From the NCBI RefSeq assembly GCF_000332235.1, contig NZ_CM001775.1:2510230-2574229 (forward strand): DNA of 64,000 bases, read 5' to 3'. The translations under genes and the position numbers were made by a program. This document shows, in pieces, positions 56,372 to 63,384 of the stretch. The notes under the pieces were generated by a model. It had not been told where the DNA came from and made no database searches. It saw only the letters and a program-made list of their open reading frames with translations. This DNA is from Geminocystis herdmanii PCC 6308 (GTDB taxonomy: Bacteria; Cyanobacteriota; Cyanobacteriia; Cyanobacteriales; Cyanobacteriaceae). Numbering within the stretch: the stretch's first letter is position 1; each line of letters starts with the position of its first letter.

Positions 56372-57067
56372 TTAAATGTTTTTCATTCTAGCACTACTTC
56401 TCGATCGAACTGGAGGAGTTTTCAAGGGTTGATTTTCCATAGGTTGATCTTGTTTTTGTTTCGCTTTAGCCGCACTACGGCGTAACGCTTGTAAACGCTC
56501 CTCATATTTTTTCCGTTGACTACGATTCGGAGTTTGTTCAATAAGAGTTTTAAATGCACTACCTAAACTTTGATAAGCATTTTTCATAGAATAACCAAAA
56601 CGAGTAGCAATAATAATCGCTTTTTCGTCAGCTTCGATGGCATCTCGCAGATTTTTCTCACCATTGTTTTTTTGCCAGAGACGATAACCAGAAATACTAC
56701 ACAAACCCAAAGCTAACAATAACAATAAACCATCTTGTACCCACAACTCGCCTACAGCACCACCCAAACCAATCGCCAACGCTGCCATTTCCCAACCTTC
56801 TCTGGGAATAGTATCATTCTGAACACGAGCTACTTCATGCCAAAACATCAAATTACGTTGATCAATAGCGAGATTTTCCCATTTTGTCAAATCAATTTGA
56901 ATCTCAATCTCATCTTTACCTAATTCTTCCGTACGGATTAAAGGAGGATTAACTTCTGTGGACGCTTCAATCATAACCCAACTTTGCAACTCTGGGGGAA
57001 GTAGAGTTTTGAGTCTTCTCAATTCATTCATTTCGGCTCTAGCGGAGGAAGTTGTATAAGATGTCAT
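56372..57067 (-). CDS. DUF3318 membrane protein
   Basis: 231 residues. N-terminal soluble part with EMNELRRLKTLLPPELQSWV, a motif resembling metal-dependent hydrolases in name only (RNLMFWHEVARVQND). Two hydrophobic segments follow (MAALAIGLGGAVGELWV, LLLLLALGLCSISGYRLW). The tail is basic and Gln-rich. The family is cyanobacterial; function unknown. Confidence 0.82.
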   Translation of the reverse strand: MTSYTTSSARAEMNELRRLKTLLPPELQSWVMIEASTEVNPPLIRTEELGKDEIEIQIDLTKWENLAIDQRNLMFWHEVARVQNDTIPREGWEMAALAIGLGGAVGELWVQDGLLLLLALGLCSISGYRLWQKNNGEKNLRDAIEADEKAIIIATRFGYSMKNAYQSLGSAFKTLIEQTPNRSQRKKYEERLQALRRSAAKAKQKQDQPMENQPLKTPPVRSRSSARMKNI

Positions 57068-57153
57068 ATAATTATTCTCAGTTGATCTCTATTTTTGATA
57101 TGCTTAATTTTATTCTATGGTAGTCTTATTTAATTTTAGTTGACAATTTTAAC

Positions 57154-57558
57154 ATGGAACGTGGTTTATTATGGTTGCCTTTGCTAATAGTTTTTATTTG
57201 GTTAGCATGGACTGGTAAAAAAGAGTATCAAAAAGTTGAGGCTTATCAACTTTGGGCGCAACAATTCGACAATGCCAAGTATGATATTTATGCGGTTTTA
57301 GGAAAAAAAGGAGATTTAATTACATGGGGAAAACCGAGTAATAAGGGCATAATTAATGAAAGCACTTTTTCTTTAAATAATATCACTAAAATGAATGTAA
57401 CTGTTAAAAATCAAGTGATTGATCTCGATCGAGTCCCTGATAATGGAGAGGGAAATTTACAATTTATTTTAACAGATAATGAGGTAATAAATATACCTTT
57501 TACAGATATTAATTTAGCGATTAAATGGCTTACTTATTTAAACAAATTTCTTGATTAA
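57154..57558 (+). CDS. Small membrane-anchored protein, unknown
   Basis: 134 residues. One N-terminal membrane span (GLLWLPLLIVFIWLAWTG). The remaining part is a small soluble domain (NAKYDIYAVLGKKGDLITWG ... NITKMNVTVKNQVIDLDRVP) that looks like a PH-like or beta-sandwich fold. Similar short proteins exist in other cyanobacteria. Divergent from the DUF3318 gene by 86 bp. Confidence 0.6.
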   Translation: MERGLLWLPLLIVFIWLAWTGKKEYQKVEAYQLWAQQFDNAKYDIYAVLGKKGDLITWGKPSNKGIINESTFSLNNITKMNVTVKNQVIDLDRVPDNGEGNLQFILTDNEVINIPFTDINLAIKWLTYLNKFLD

Positions 57559-58185
57559 AATAGAGAGTTCGATCGACTTTCACAGACAATAATTTTGTAT
57601 AACTTTATCTATACAAAAATTTAAAATCTTGATTTTTCGATCTTTAACCTAAAACCTAAAACCTAAAACCTATCGCCTCCCCTCATCAAAATACTATGAA
57701 GCAACGCCTAATTAATTTTTAAATGGTTCTAAAGGTGATAAACTAATTGTTGATAAGATAATGTGGCGATGCAAAAATCATTAAATCTAAGTTTTGATGC
57801 CACAAAATAGTGTAATCACAATAATTTAATTCATCATCATCAGTGATGTTAATTAGAGTTGAATCTGCTAGTTTTTATTTTATCTTATTCAAAATCATGA
57901 TTAATAGACACGAGTGCAAAATAAAAAGTAAAATCTATTTTAGGGTGGAAAACATAAATTTCTTAACTTATTAGTTATTACTCATTACTCGACTTCTGCA
58001 AGAAGTCTAATGTCTTTTTTACATTATCAAAAAATCTATAATAGCAATCCTAAATCATTACTTTTAGGGAATTGTTAGAACAAAATAACTAGGTAAAACT
58101 AAATTAAATACTTTTATAAATCTAAATTAATTTATTAATCCTTTTTTCAATATATTTTAAAATCATTAATTTTAGTAGATAAAAT
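57559..58185. other. 627-bp gene-free region with repeats
   Basis: I find no convincing gene. It holds a CCTAAAA heptamer array (57646-57671). An imperfect hairpin, GTGGCGATGCAAAA against TTTTGATGCCAC, lies near 57761-57801. The IS-terminus-like GACTTCTGCAAGAAGTCTAATG is at 57991-58012, and a hairpin AGCAATCCTAAA...TTTAGGGAATTGTT spans about 58043-58077. The last is a common cyanobacterial dispersed repeat. A promoter for the helicase gene must lie in the final 100 bp. Confidence 0.5.
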
Positions 58186-61100
58186 ATGTCAACTTTACAT
58201 GGTAGTTTTTTAGTAAAAAATGAAGAAAAGTATTTTTTTATTTGGAGTGAAGCATGGAAACAATTAGAAAAAGAAAAGTATGATTTAGAAGCAGAATATT
58301 TATATCTTTATCCTTTTTTAGTAGATAAACCTAATGATTTATATTTAATCTTAAAAGAGTATAATTATCATAATATTTGTAAAGAATATCTCGATCGATT
58401 GGATACAATTTGGCAATGGGAAATGGTGCTATTTCCCTCTCAGAAAAAGCCTAAATCTAAAACTGTTATTCCCTTACTTTACGAGCATTTTGTTACCATT
58501 ACTAATAAATTAAGTACTGTTATTTTATATCCTTGGGAAGTAGGAGGATTTAAACTTAATATTGAACAATTATTAAACTTTTTAGAGAAATTACCTTTAA
58601 GTAAAGTCGAATATATTGGTTGTGATTTAAGATTTTGGAGTCATATTTATCGTTGGAGTTTAGACTTAATTTGTCGCCGTAAATTTTTACCCGGTATTGA
58701 TGAAAAAAATAATAGTTTTTGGCAACCTTTATTAGATAGTAATATTGATCAAAGTCGTCTAGCTCATTTTATTCGATCGATGCCCTCTATGAATCGATGT
58801 TATGTAGAATCAGAAGACGATCCCATTATACCCCAACAAGAGTTAATTTTAGATTTTTTACAAACAATTTTAGATGCTCAAATTCGTAAATTATTAGGTA
58901 ATATTCCCCTTAATAATAATAACGATGTTTTTATTCAATCATGGTTAGAATCTTTAAATAGTAATGAAAAACATATCTCTAATTTAACTCCTTTAGACAG
59001 TAAAAGATTAAAAACAGCTTTTGATAACTGGACATTACCCATTCAAGATAACTTAATTACTTCAGACTTTCAATTAGTAAAAAAACAATACCGAATTTGT
59101 TTTAAATTGCAACCTCCAACAGGCACAAATCAAGTCGATAACTATGATAATTGGCGTTTAAATTATTACTTACAAGCCATAGATAATCCTGATGTTTTAA
59201 TTCCCACAGAAAAAATTTGGCAAAACTCCCATCCTGATTTACACATTGACGATCGAATCATTGAAAATCCTCAAGAAATTATCTTAAAAGGCTTAGGATT
59301 AGCTTGTAGATTTTATGAACCCATAGCAGAAAGTTTAGCAGAATCAATGCCCAATTTTTGTAAATTAAATGCCATTTCTGCCTATCAATTTATTCGTAGC
59401 GTGGCATGGCAATTACAAGATAATGGTTTAGGAGTTATTTTACCAGATGGTTTAAATAGTGGAGTCGATGAAAAACGTTTAGGAGTAAAAATTGAGGCAA
59501 AAGTTAACATTAAAAAAGGAGAAAGATTAAACTTAAATACCCTTTTAAATTACAACTTAAAAGTAGCCGTAGGAGACAAAACTTTAACCAAAAAAGAATT
59601 TCAAAATTTGTTGGCACAAAAATCTCCCCTTGTGGAAATTGATGGGCAGTGGTTAGCCTTACAACCTGCCGATGTTAAAGCAGCCGAAGACATTTTAAAT
59701 CAAGCAGAAAATAACATTAATTTAACCGTTGAAGATGCTTTAAGGTTAAGTAGTGGTAATGGAGAGACGATCGCAAAATTACCCGTTGTTGCCTTTGAAA
59801 GTAGTGGTGCATTAGCTGATTTAATTAACAGTATTAATGATAATCAAAAAATTAATATTTTACCCACTCCAAAAACCTTTGAAGGTACATTAAGGGAATA
59901 TCAAAAAGCAGGTTTTAGCTGGTTATATTTCCTCGAAAAATGGAATTTAGGGGCTTGTTTAGCCGATGATATGGGACTAGGTAAAACCATTCAATTAATT
60001 GCTTTTTTACTTACCTTAAAAGAAGAAAAATCTTTAACAAAACCTAGCATTATTACCTGCCCTACTTCAGTACTAAATAACTGGGAAAGAGAGATCAAAA
60101 AATTTGCACCATCTTTAAAAGTTATTATCCATCATGGAGAACAAAGAAGTAAAGAAAAAGAGTTTATTAAAGAAGCACAAAAAAACGATGTTATTATTAC
60201 CAGTTATGCCCTTATTTACAGAGATTTTGACACTTTCAATAAAGTAGAATGGCAAGGAGTTATTCTCGATGAAGCGCAAAATATTAAGAATCCTCAAGCT
60301 AAACAAAGTAAGGCTGTAAGAGAATTAAAATCAGAATTTAGAATTGCTTTAACGGGTACTCCTGTAGAAAATCGTCTCTCAGAATTATGGTCAATTTTAG
60401 AGTTTTTGAACCCCGGTTATTTGGGTACACAACAGTTTTTCCAACGGCGTTTTACCATCCCCATTGAGAAATATGGTGATCAACATTCTTTACAAATATT
60501 ACGATCGCTCGTGCAACCTTTTATATTGCGCCGTCTCAAAACAGACAAAACTATTATTCAAGATTTACCTGAAAAACAGGAAATGAATGTTTATTGTGGT
60601 TTATCAGGTGAACAAGCTCAATTATATCGAAATTTAGTGGATGAATCTTTAGAAAAAATCAATGAAAATACTGGCATTAAACGTCATGGATTAGTGTTAA
60701 CTTTATTGATGAAATTAAAACAAGTTTGTAATCATCCCGCCCATTTATTAAAGGAAGAAAAGTTGGATTTTTCCCCTCGATCGGGTAAATTGTTACGGTT
60801 AGAGGAGATGTTAGAAGAAGTAGTAGCAGAGGGCGATCGAAGTCTAATATTTACTCAATTTGCAGAGTGGGGAAATCTATTACAGCCCTATTTAAAGCAA
60901 AAGCTAGGGGTAGAAGTACTGTTTTTGTCGGGAAGTACCAAAACCGAAAAACGTCAAGAAATGGTCGATCGATTCCAAAATGATCCCCAAGGACCACCGA
61001 TTTTTATACTATCATTAAAAGCAGGAGGAACAGGCTTAAATTTAACTAAAGCAAATCATGTATTTCATTTCGATCGATGGTGGAATCCAGCCGTAGAAAA

Positions 61101-61320
61101 TCAAGCAACCGATCGAGCTTTTCGCATCGGACAAAAACAAAATGTACAAGTCCATAAATTTATTTGTAGCGGAACATTAGAAGAAAAAATTAACGATATT
61201 TTAGAGAATAAAAAACAACTCGCAGAACAAACCATTAACACAGGAGAAGACTGGTTAACCGATTTGGACACAGATCAACTAAGAAACTTGTTAGTATTAG
61301 AAAGGAATGCAATCTTATAA
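58186..61320 (+). CDS. SNF2-family DEAD/DEAH helicase (HepA-like)
   Basis: 1044 residues. The N-terminal 500 residues are the SNF2-associated region seen in HepA-type proteins. The ATPase core has Walker A ADDMGLGKTIQLIAFLLTL (about 593), LDEAQNIKNP (DEAQ box, about 694), LTGTPVENRLSELWSILEF and motif IV-VI elements (SLIFTQFAEWGNLLQPYL, LSLKAGGTGLNLTKANHVFH, DRWWNPAVENQATDRAFRIG). It probably remodels protein-DNA or RNA polymerase complexes like RapA. No defence genes are adjacent, so I do not assign it to a phage-defence system. Confidence 0.9.
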   Translation: MSTLHGSFLVKNEEKYFFIWSEAWKQLEKEKYDLEAEYLYLYPFLVDKPNDLYLILKEYNYHNICKEYLDRLDTIWQWEMVLFPSQKKPKSKTVIPLLYEHFVTITNKLSTVILYPWEVGGFKLNIEQLLNFLEKLPLSKVEYIGCDLRFWSHIYRWSLDLICRRKFLPGIDEKNNSFWQPLLDSNIDQSRLAHFIRSMPSMNRCYVESEDDPIIPQQELILDFLQTILDAQIRKLLGNIPLNNNNDVFIQSWLESLNSNEKHISNLTPLDSKRLKTAFDNWTLPIQDNLITSDFQLVKKQYRICFKLQPPTGTNQVDNYDNWRLNYYLQAIDNPDVLIPTEKIWQNSHPDLHIDDRIIENPQEIILKGLGLACRFYEPIAESLAESMPNFCKLNAISAYQFIRSVAWQLQDNGLGVILPDGLNSGVDEKRLGVKIEAKVNIKKGERLNLNTLLNYNLKVAVGDKTLTKKEFQNLLAQKSPLVEIDGQWLALQPADVKAAEDILNQAENNINLTVEDALRLSSGNGETIAKLPVVAFESSGALADLINSINDNQKINILPTPKTFEGTLREYQKAGFSWLYFLEKWNLGACLADDMGLGKTIQLIAFLLTLKEEKSLTKPSIITCPTSVLNNWEREIKKFAPSLKVIIHHGEQRSKEKEFIKEAQKNDVIITSYALIYRDFDTFNKVEWQGVILDEAQNIKNPQAKQSKAVRELKSEFRIALTGTPVENRLSELWSILEFLNPGYLGTQQFFQRRFTIPIEKYGDQHSLQILRSLVQPFILRRLKTDKTIIQDLPEKQEMNVYCGLSGEQAQLYRNLVDESLEKINENTGIKRHGLVLTLLMKLKQVCNHPAHLLKEEKLDFSPRSGKLLRLEEMLEEVVAEGDRSLIFTQFAEWGNLLQPYLKQKLGVEVLFLSGSTKTEKRQEMVDRFQNDPQGPPIFILSLKAGGTGLNLTKANHVFHFDRWWNPAVENQATDRAFRIGQKQNVQVHKFICSGTLEEKINDILENKKQLAEQTINTGEDWLTDLDTDQLRNLLVLERNAIL

Positions 61321-61409
61321 AATGGAGAATGGAGAATGGAGAATGGAGAATTGAGAATTGAGAATTGAGAATGGAGAATTGAGAATTGAGAATTGAGAAT
61401 TGAGAATTA
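61321..61409. repeat. Heptamer array (GAGAATG / GAGAATT)
   Basis: Twelve or so GAGAATG and GAGAATT units follow the helicase stop. They belong to the same 7-bp-period class as the arrays at 1726 and 31566. Confidence 0.85.
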
Positions 61410-61449
61410 ACACCTCATCACTTTTTATCTCAAAAAGTCGAAAATAGGT

Positions 61450-61455
61450 TATAAT
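61450..61455 (+). promoter_or_regulatory. -10 element of the tRNA-Pro gene
   Basis: TATAAT ends 13 bases before the first base of the tRNA. Transcription would start about 7 bases before it. No clear -35 box is seen. Confidence 0.55.
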
Positions 61456-61468
61456 GTTATGGCATTAA

Positions 61469-61542
61469 CGGGATGTAGCGCAGCTTGGTAGCGCACTTCG
61501 TTCGGGACGAAGAAGCCGCAGGTTCAAATCCTGTCATCCCGA
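61469..61542 (+). tRNA. tRNA-Pro(CGG)
   Basis: Acceptor arms CGGGATG and CATCCCG pair perfectly, with discriminator A. D-arm GCGC/GCGC around AGCTTGGTA. Anticodon stem CTTCG/CGAAG encloses TTCGGGA, giving anticodon CGG (61503-61505). T-arm GCAGG-TTCAAAT-CCTGT. CCA is not encoded. Bases 61491-61507 are the 17-nt target of the homing spacer at 61874-61890, with GTA just before it as PAM. The gene stays intact beside the insertion. Confidence 0.95.
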
Positions 61543-61551
61543 TTTTGTTGT

Positions 61552-61616
61552 TGTACATTCAATAATTAAGTGCCGTTGTTCACACATTATTGTCGCTGTT
61601 TCACAAAATAATGTCG
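61552..61616. repeat. Transposon end: TGTACA plus three TnsB-type repeats
   Basis: Units begin at 61558 (TTCAATAATTAAGTGCCG), 61579 (TTCACACATTATTGTCG) and 61600 (TTCACAAAATAATGTCG), spaced by exactly 21 bp. The conserved core is TTCA...(A)TTA/ATAA(T)TGTCG. Spacing, TGTACA tip and TGTCG cores match the TnsB-binding ends of ShCAST-like elements. Confidence 0.8.
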
Positions 61617-61873
61617 TAGTTTTTACAGTTGCTCTTGCAAAAATTAATTTGTTTTTAATCTTATTTTTGTTACAGCACTTTTCGATTGGGTAAACCACAG
61701 TCAGATATTGTGGGCGTTGAGCACCCTACATTTATAATTTAATTTGTGGTTCATTAATTTGAAAATTGGTACAATTAAAACACATTTGTGTGTTTGAACT
61801 GATTAGTTGACCTAAATTGTCACTAACTGAAACAATATATTGAATCAAAATAAATAAATGTTTGCACTTACTT

Positions 61874-61927
61874 TCCCGAACGAAGTGCGCCTTTCAATCT
61901 TACTCACACTTAAATCATATCATTTTC
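61874..61927 (-). ncRNA. Delocalised homing crRNA (divergent repeat + 17-nt spacer)
   Basis: On the minus strand, bases 61927-61891 form a 37-nt repeat-like unit ending AGTAAGATTGAAAG. Directly after it, GCGCACTTCGTTCGGGA (61890-61874) matches 61491-61507 of tRNA-Pro without a mismatch; the next bases do not match. The target is preceded by GTA. AGTAAGATT is complementary over 9 bases to AATCTTACT in the tracrRNA. This is the layout of homing guides described for type V-K CASTs. Confidence 0.85.
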
Positions 61928-62088
61928 TAAAGGTAGATATGAAATAAAGTTTTGATATTTTTCAAAAGAACAGTATTGAAACTAATTGGCATGGTAAAAA
62001 GAGTTTTCTGTGTCTGTTTAAATTGAATCAACAGAAACAAAAGTATTCAAAAGGCACTGAAAAGTAAAAGAGGAAGACCCTTAGTACA

Positions 62089-62125
62089 CTTTCAATCGAC
62101 TAAACATCAATGAGAGTATTTAAAC
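62089..62125 (-). CRISPR. Degenerate single CRISPR repeat
   Basis: A 37-nt unit on the minus strand starts GTTTAAATACTC and ends TTTAGTCGATTGAAAG. Length, GTTT start and GATTGAAAG end fit type V-K repeats, and the last nine bases equal those of the homing repeat. I find no second good repeat, so the array is decayed or reduced to this unit. Confidence 0.5.
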
Positions 62126-62168
62126 TCTATAATCCCAAATCAAAATAGCAATAACAGTCTAAGCTAAG

Positions 62169-62216
62169 TTTGAACAAACTTCCTAGACAATTAAACTGTG
62201 TGATAGGTTGTTCAAA
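62169..62216 (-). terminator. Inverted repeat downstream of tracrRNA
   Basis: TTTGAACAA and TTGTTCAAA are perfect 9-bp inverted copies, 30 bases apart, just past the anti-repeat of the tracrRNA. They could end or stabilise the RNA; no strong T-run is seen. Confidence 0.4.
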
Positions 62217-62220
62217 ATTA

Positions 62221-62514
62221 ATGTGAAGTAAGATTCCTTCGGTGAAGAAGGTGATTCAGTAACCATCACTGTAGTCATCCACATCCTTATTAGAGGACTA
62301 AGCTCAGAAATAACCTTGTTCTTTGCTTTACTTCTTATTGCTGGGAGCGTACCTAACCGATAGAATATAAATAGCATTATCATTTTCTATCAATATTTCC
62401 TTTCTCTGAGCAAGGTTCAGAGATCGCAGCCTCAGAAGCGGACAGTTACTAGGGTCAGAAAGAATAACTATTGCTTAATAGTCAAACTAACCCACTTTTT
62501 TCACAGTGCAGAGG
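62221..62514 (-). ncRNA. Cas12k-type tracrRNA
   Basis: Read on the minus strand it carries, in order, the blocks known from the ShCAST tracrRNA: CCTCTG, GGGTTAGTTTGACT (62493-62480), TTTCTGACCCTAGTAACTG (62461-62443), AGGTACGCTCCCAGCAATAA (from 62354), GGTTACTGAATCACC (62264-62250), a hairpin CCTTCTTCACCGAAGG and the anti-repeat AATCTTACT. In ShCAST the matching parts read GTGCGCTCCCAGCAATAAG and GGCTACTGAATCACC. The similarity stops at CCTCTG, where hsdS sequence begins, so the 5' end and promoter seem lost. A 66-codon frame on this strand is not a gene. Confidence 0.85.
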
Positions 62515-63378
62515 TTTTTGTCTAAACTATTAACTGATTTTGTTCTTAAAGAAGTTGAAAAAATCCAAAGAGGGGCAAGTTATCCCGCAATTAGAGATAG
62601 TGAGCTTAAGAATTTGGAAATTCCTCTTCCCCCACTAGAAGAACAGAAAAAAATAGCCCGTGTATTAACATTTATACAAGAGGCGATCGAAGAACAAGAA
62701 AGGGCGATCGCATTGACAACGGAACTCAAACAAAACTTAATGCAAAAACTCTTTACGGAAGGATTAAACAATGAACCGCAAAAAATGACTGAAATAGGTC
62801 TTATTCCCGAAAGTTGGGAGGTGATGAAATTTGAAGATTTTACCGTTTTACAAAGAGGAAAAGATTTAACCAAAGCAAATTTTAAAAACGGTAATATTCC
62901 CGTTGCTGCTTCTAGTGGTATTATCGGCTATCATAATATAGCAAATGTTAAAGATTCAGGTGTAACAGTTGGTAGAAGTGGCTCAGTTGGTAGTGTAAAG
63001 TATTATGATTCAGATTTTTGGGCTCACAATACAACTTTATTTGTAAAAGATTTCAAGGGGAATGATAAGAAATTTACAGCTTACTATTTAGAATTTTTAA
63101 ATCTTTCTCGCTTTAAAACAGGAGCATCTGTTCCGACTTTAGATCGTAATTCCTTTAAAAAATTACCTATTAGTTTACCAAAAAAAATGGAGCAAATAGA
63201 AATTGCCAAAGTATTAGATTTAACTCAAGAGAAAATTGATTTTATATTAATGAAAAAAGAACAATTACAAGAGTTATTTAAAATATTATTACATCAATTA
63301 ATGACTGCAAAAATAAGAGTTGATGAATTAGATTTAAGCGTTCTAACCCCCAAGTTTGAAGAAATAAAAGGGGGATGA
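62506..63378 (+). pseudogene. hsdS: Type I restriction specificity subunit, 5'-truncated
   Basis: 290 residues from a GTG that lies in the tracrRNA end; real hsdS sequence begins at about 62515 (FLSKLLTDFV). The first target-recognition domain is missing. What remains is the end of it with GASYPAIRDSELKNLEIPLP, the central helices (EEQKKIARVLTFIQEAIEEQ), a linker IGLIPESWEV, the second recognition domain (FTVLQRGKDLTKANF ... GVTVGRSGSVGSVKYY) and the final helices. Normal HsdS is about 400 residues. No hsdM precedes it. An AlbA_2-domain gene follows after 6 bp. Confidence 0.82.
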
Positions 63379-63384
63379 GAAAAA

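Larger units (their letters stand above)
61552..62514 (-). mobile_element. Type V-K CAST end segment with homing guide and tracrRNA
   Basis: It starts at TGTACA, 61 bp after the GTA PAM in the tRNA-Pro gene, within the 60-66 bp window known for Cas12k transposons. It contains, in order, three terminal repeats, the homing spacer with divergent repeat, a degenerate 37-nt repeat, an inverted repeat and a Cas12k-type tracrRNA. The other border in the window is the junction with truncated hsdS at about 62514. The five bases before TGTACA are GTTGT, the expected target duplication. cas12k, tnsB, tnsC and tniQ are absent from the window. Confidence 0.82.

Noticed and set aside
58186-61320. SNF2 helicase plus ExbD-like protein as a Zorya defence system
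   Set aside because: They are 49 kb apart, no ZorA-like motor gene is present, and the helicase has a HepA-type N-terminal region.
62089-62125. A full CRISPR array next to the tracrRNA
   Set aside because: Only one plausible 37-nt repeat and the divergent homing repeat are seen; the 160 bp between them has no third unit at the right spacing.
62183-62383. A 66-codon open frame on the minus strand
   Set aside because: It lies within the conserved tracrRNA blocks, has no protein similarity I know and no ribosome binding site; the RNA explanation accounts for the conservation.
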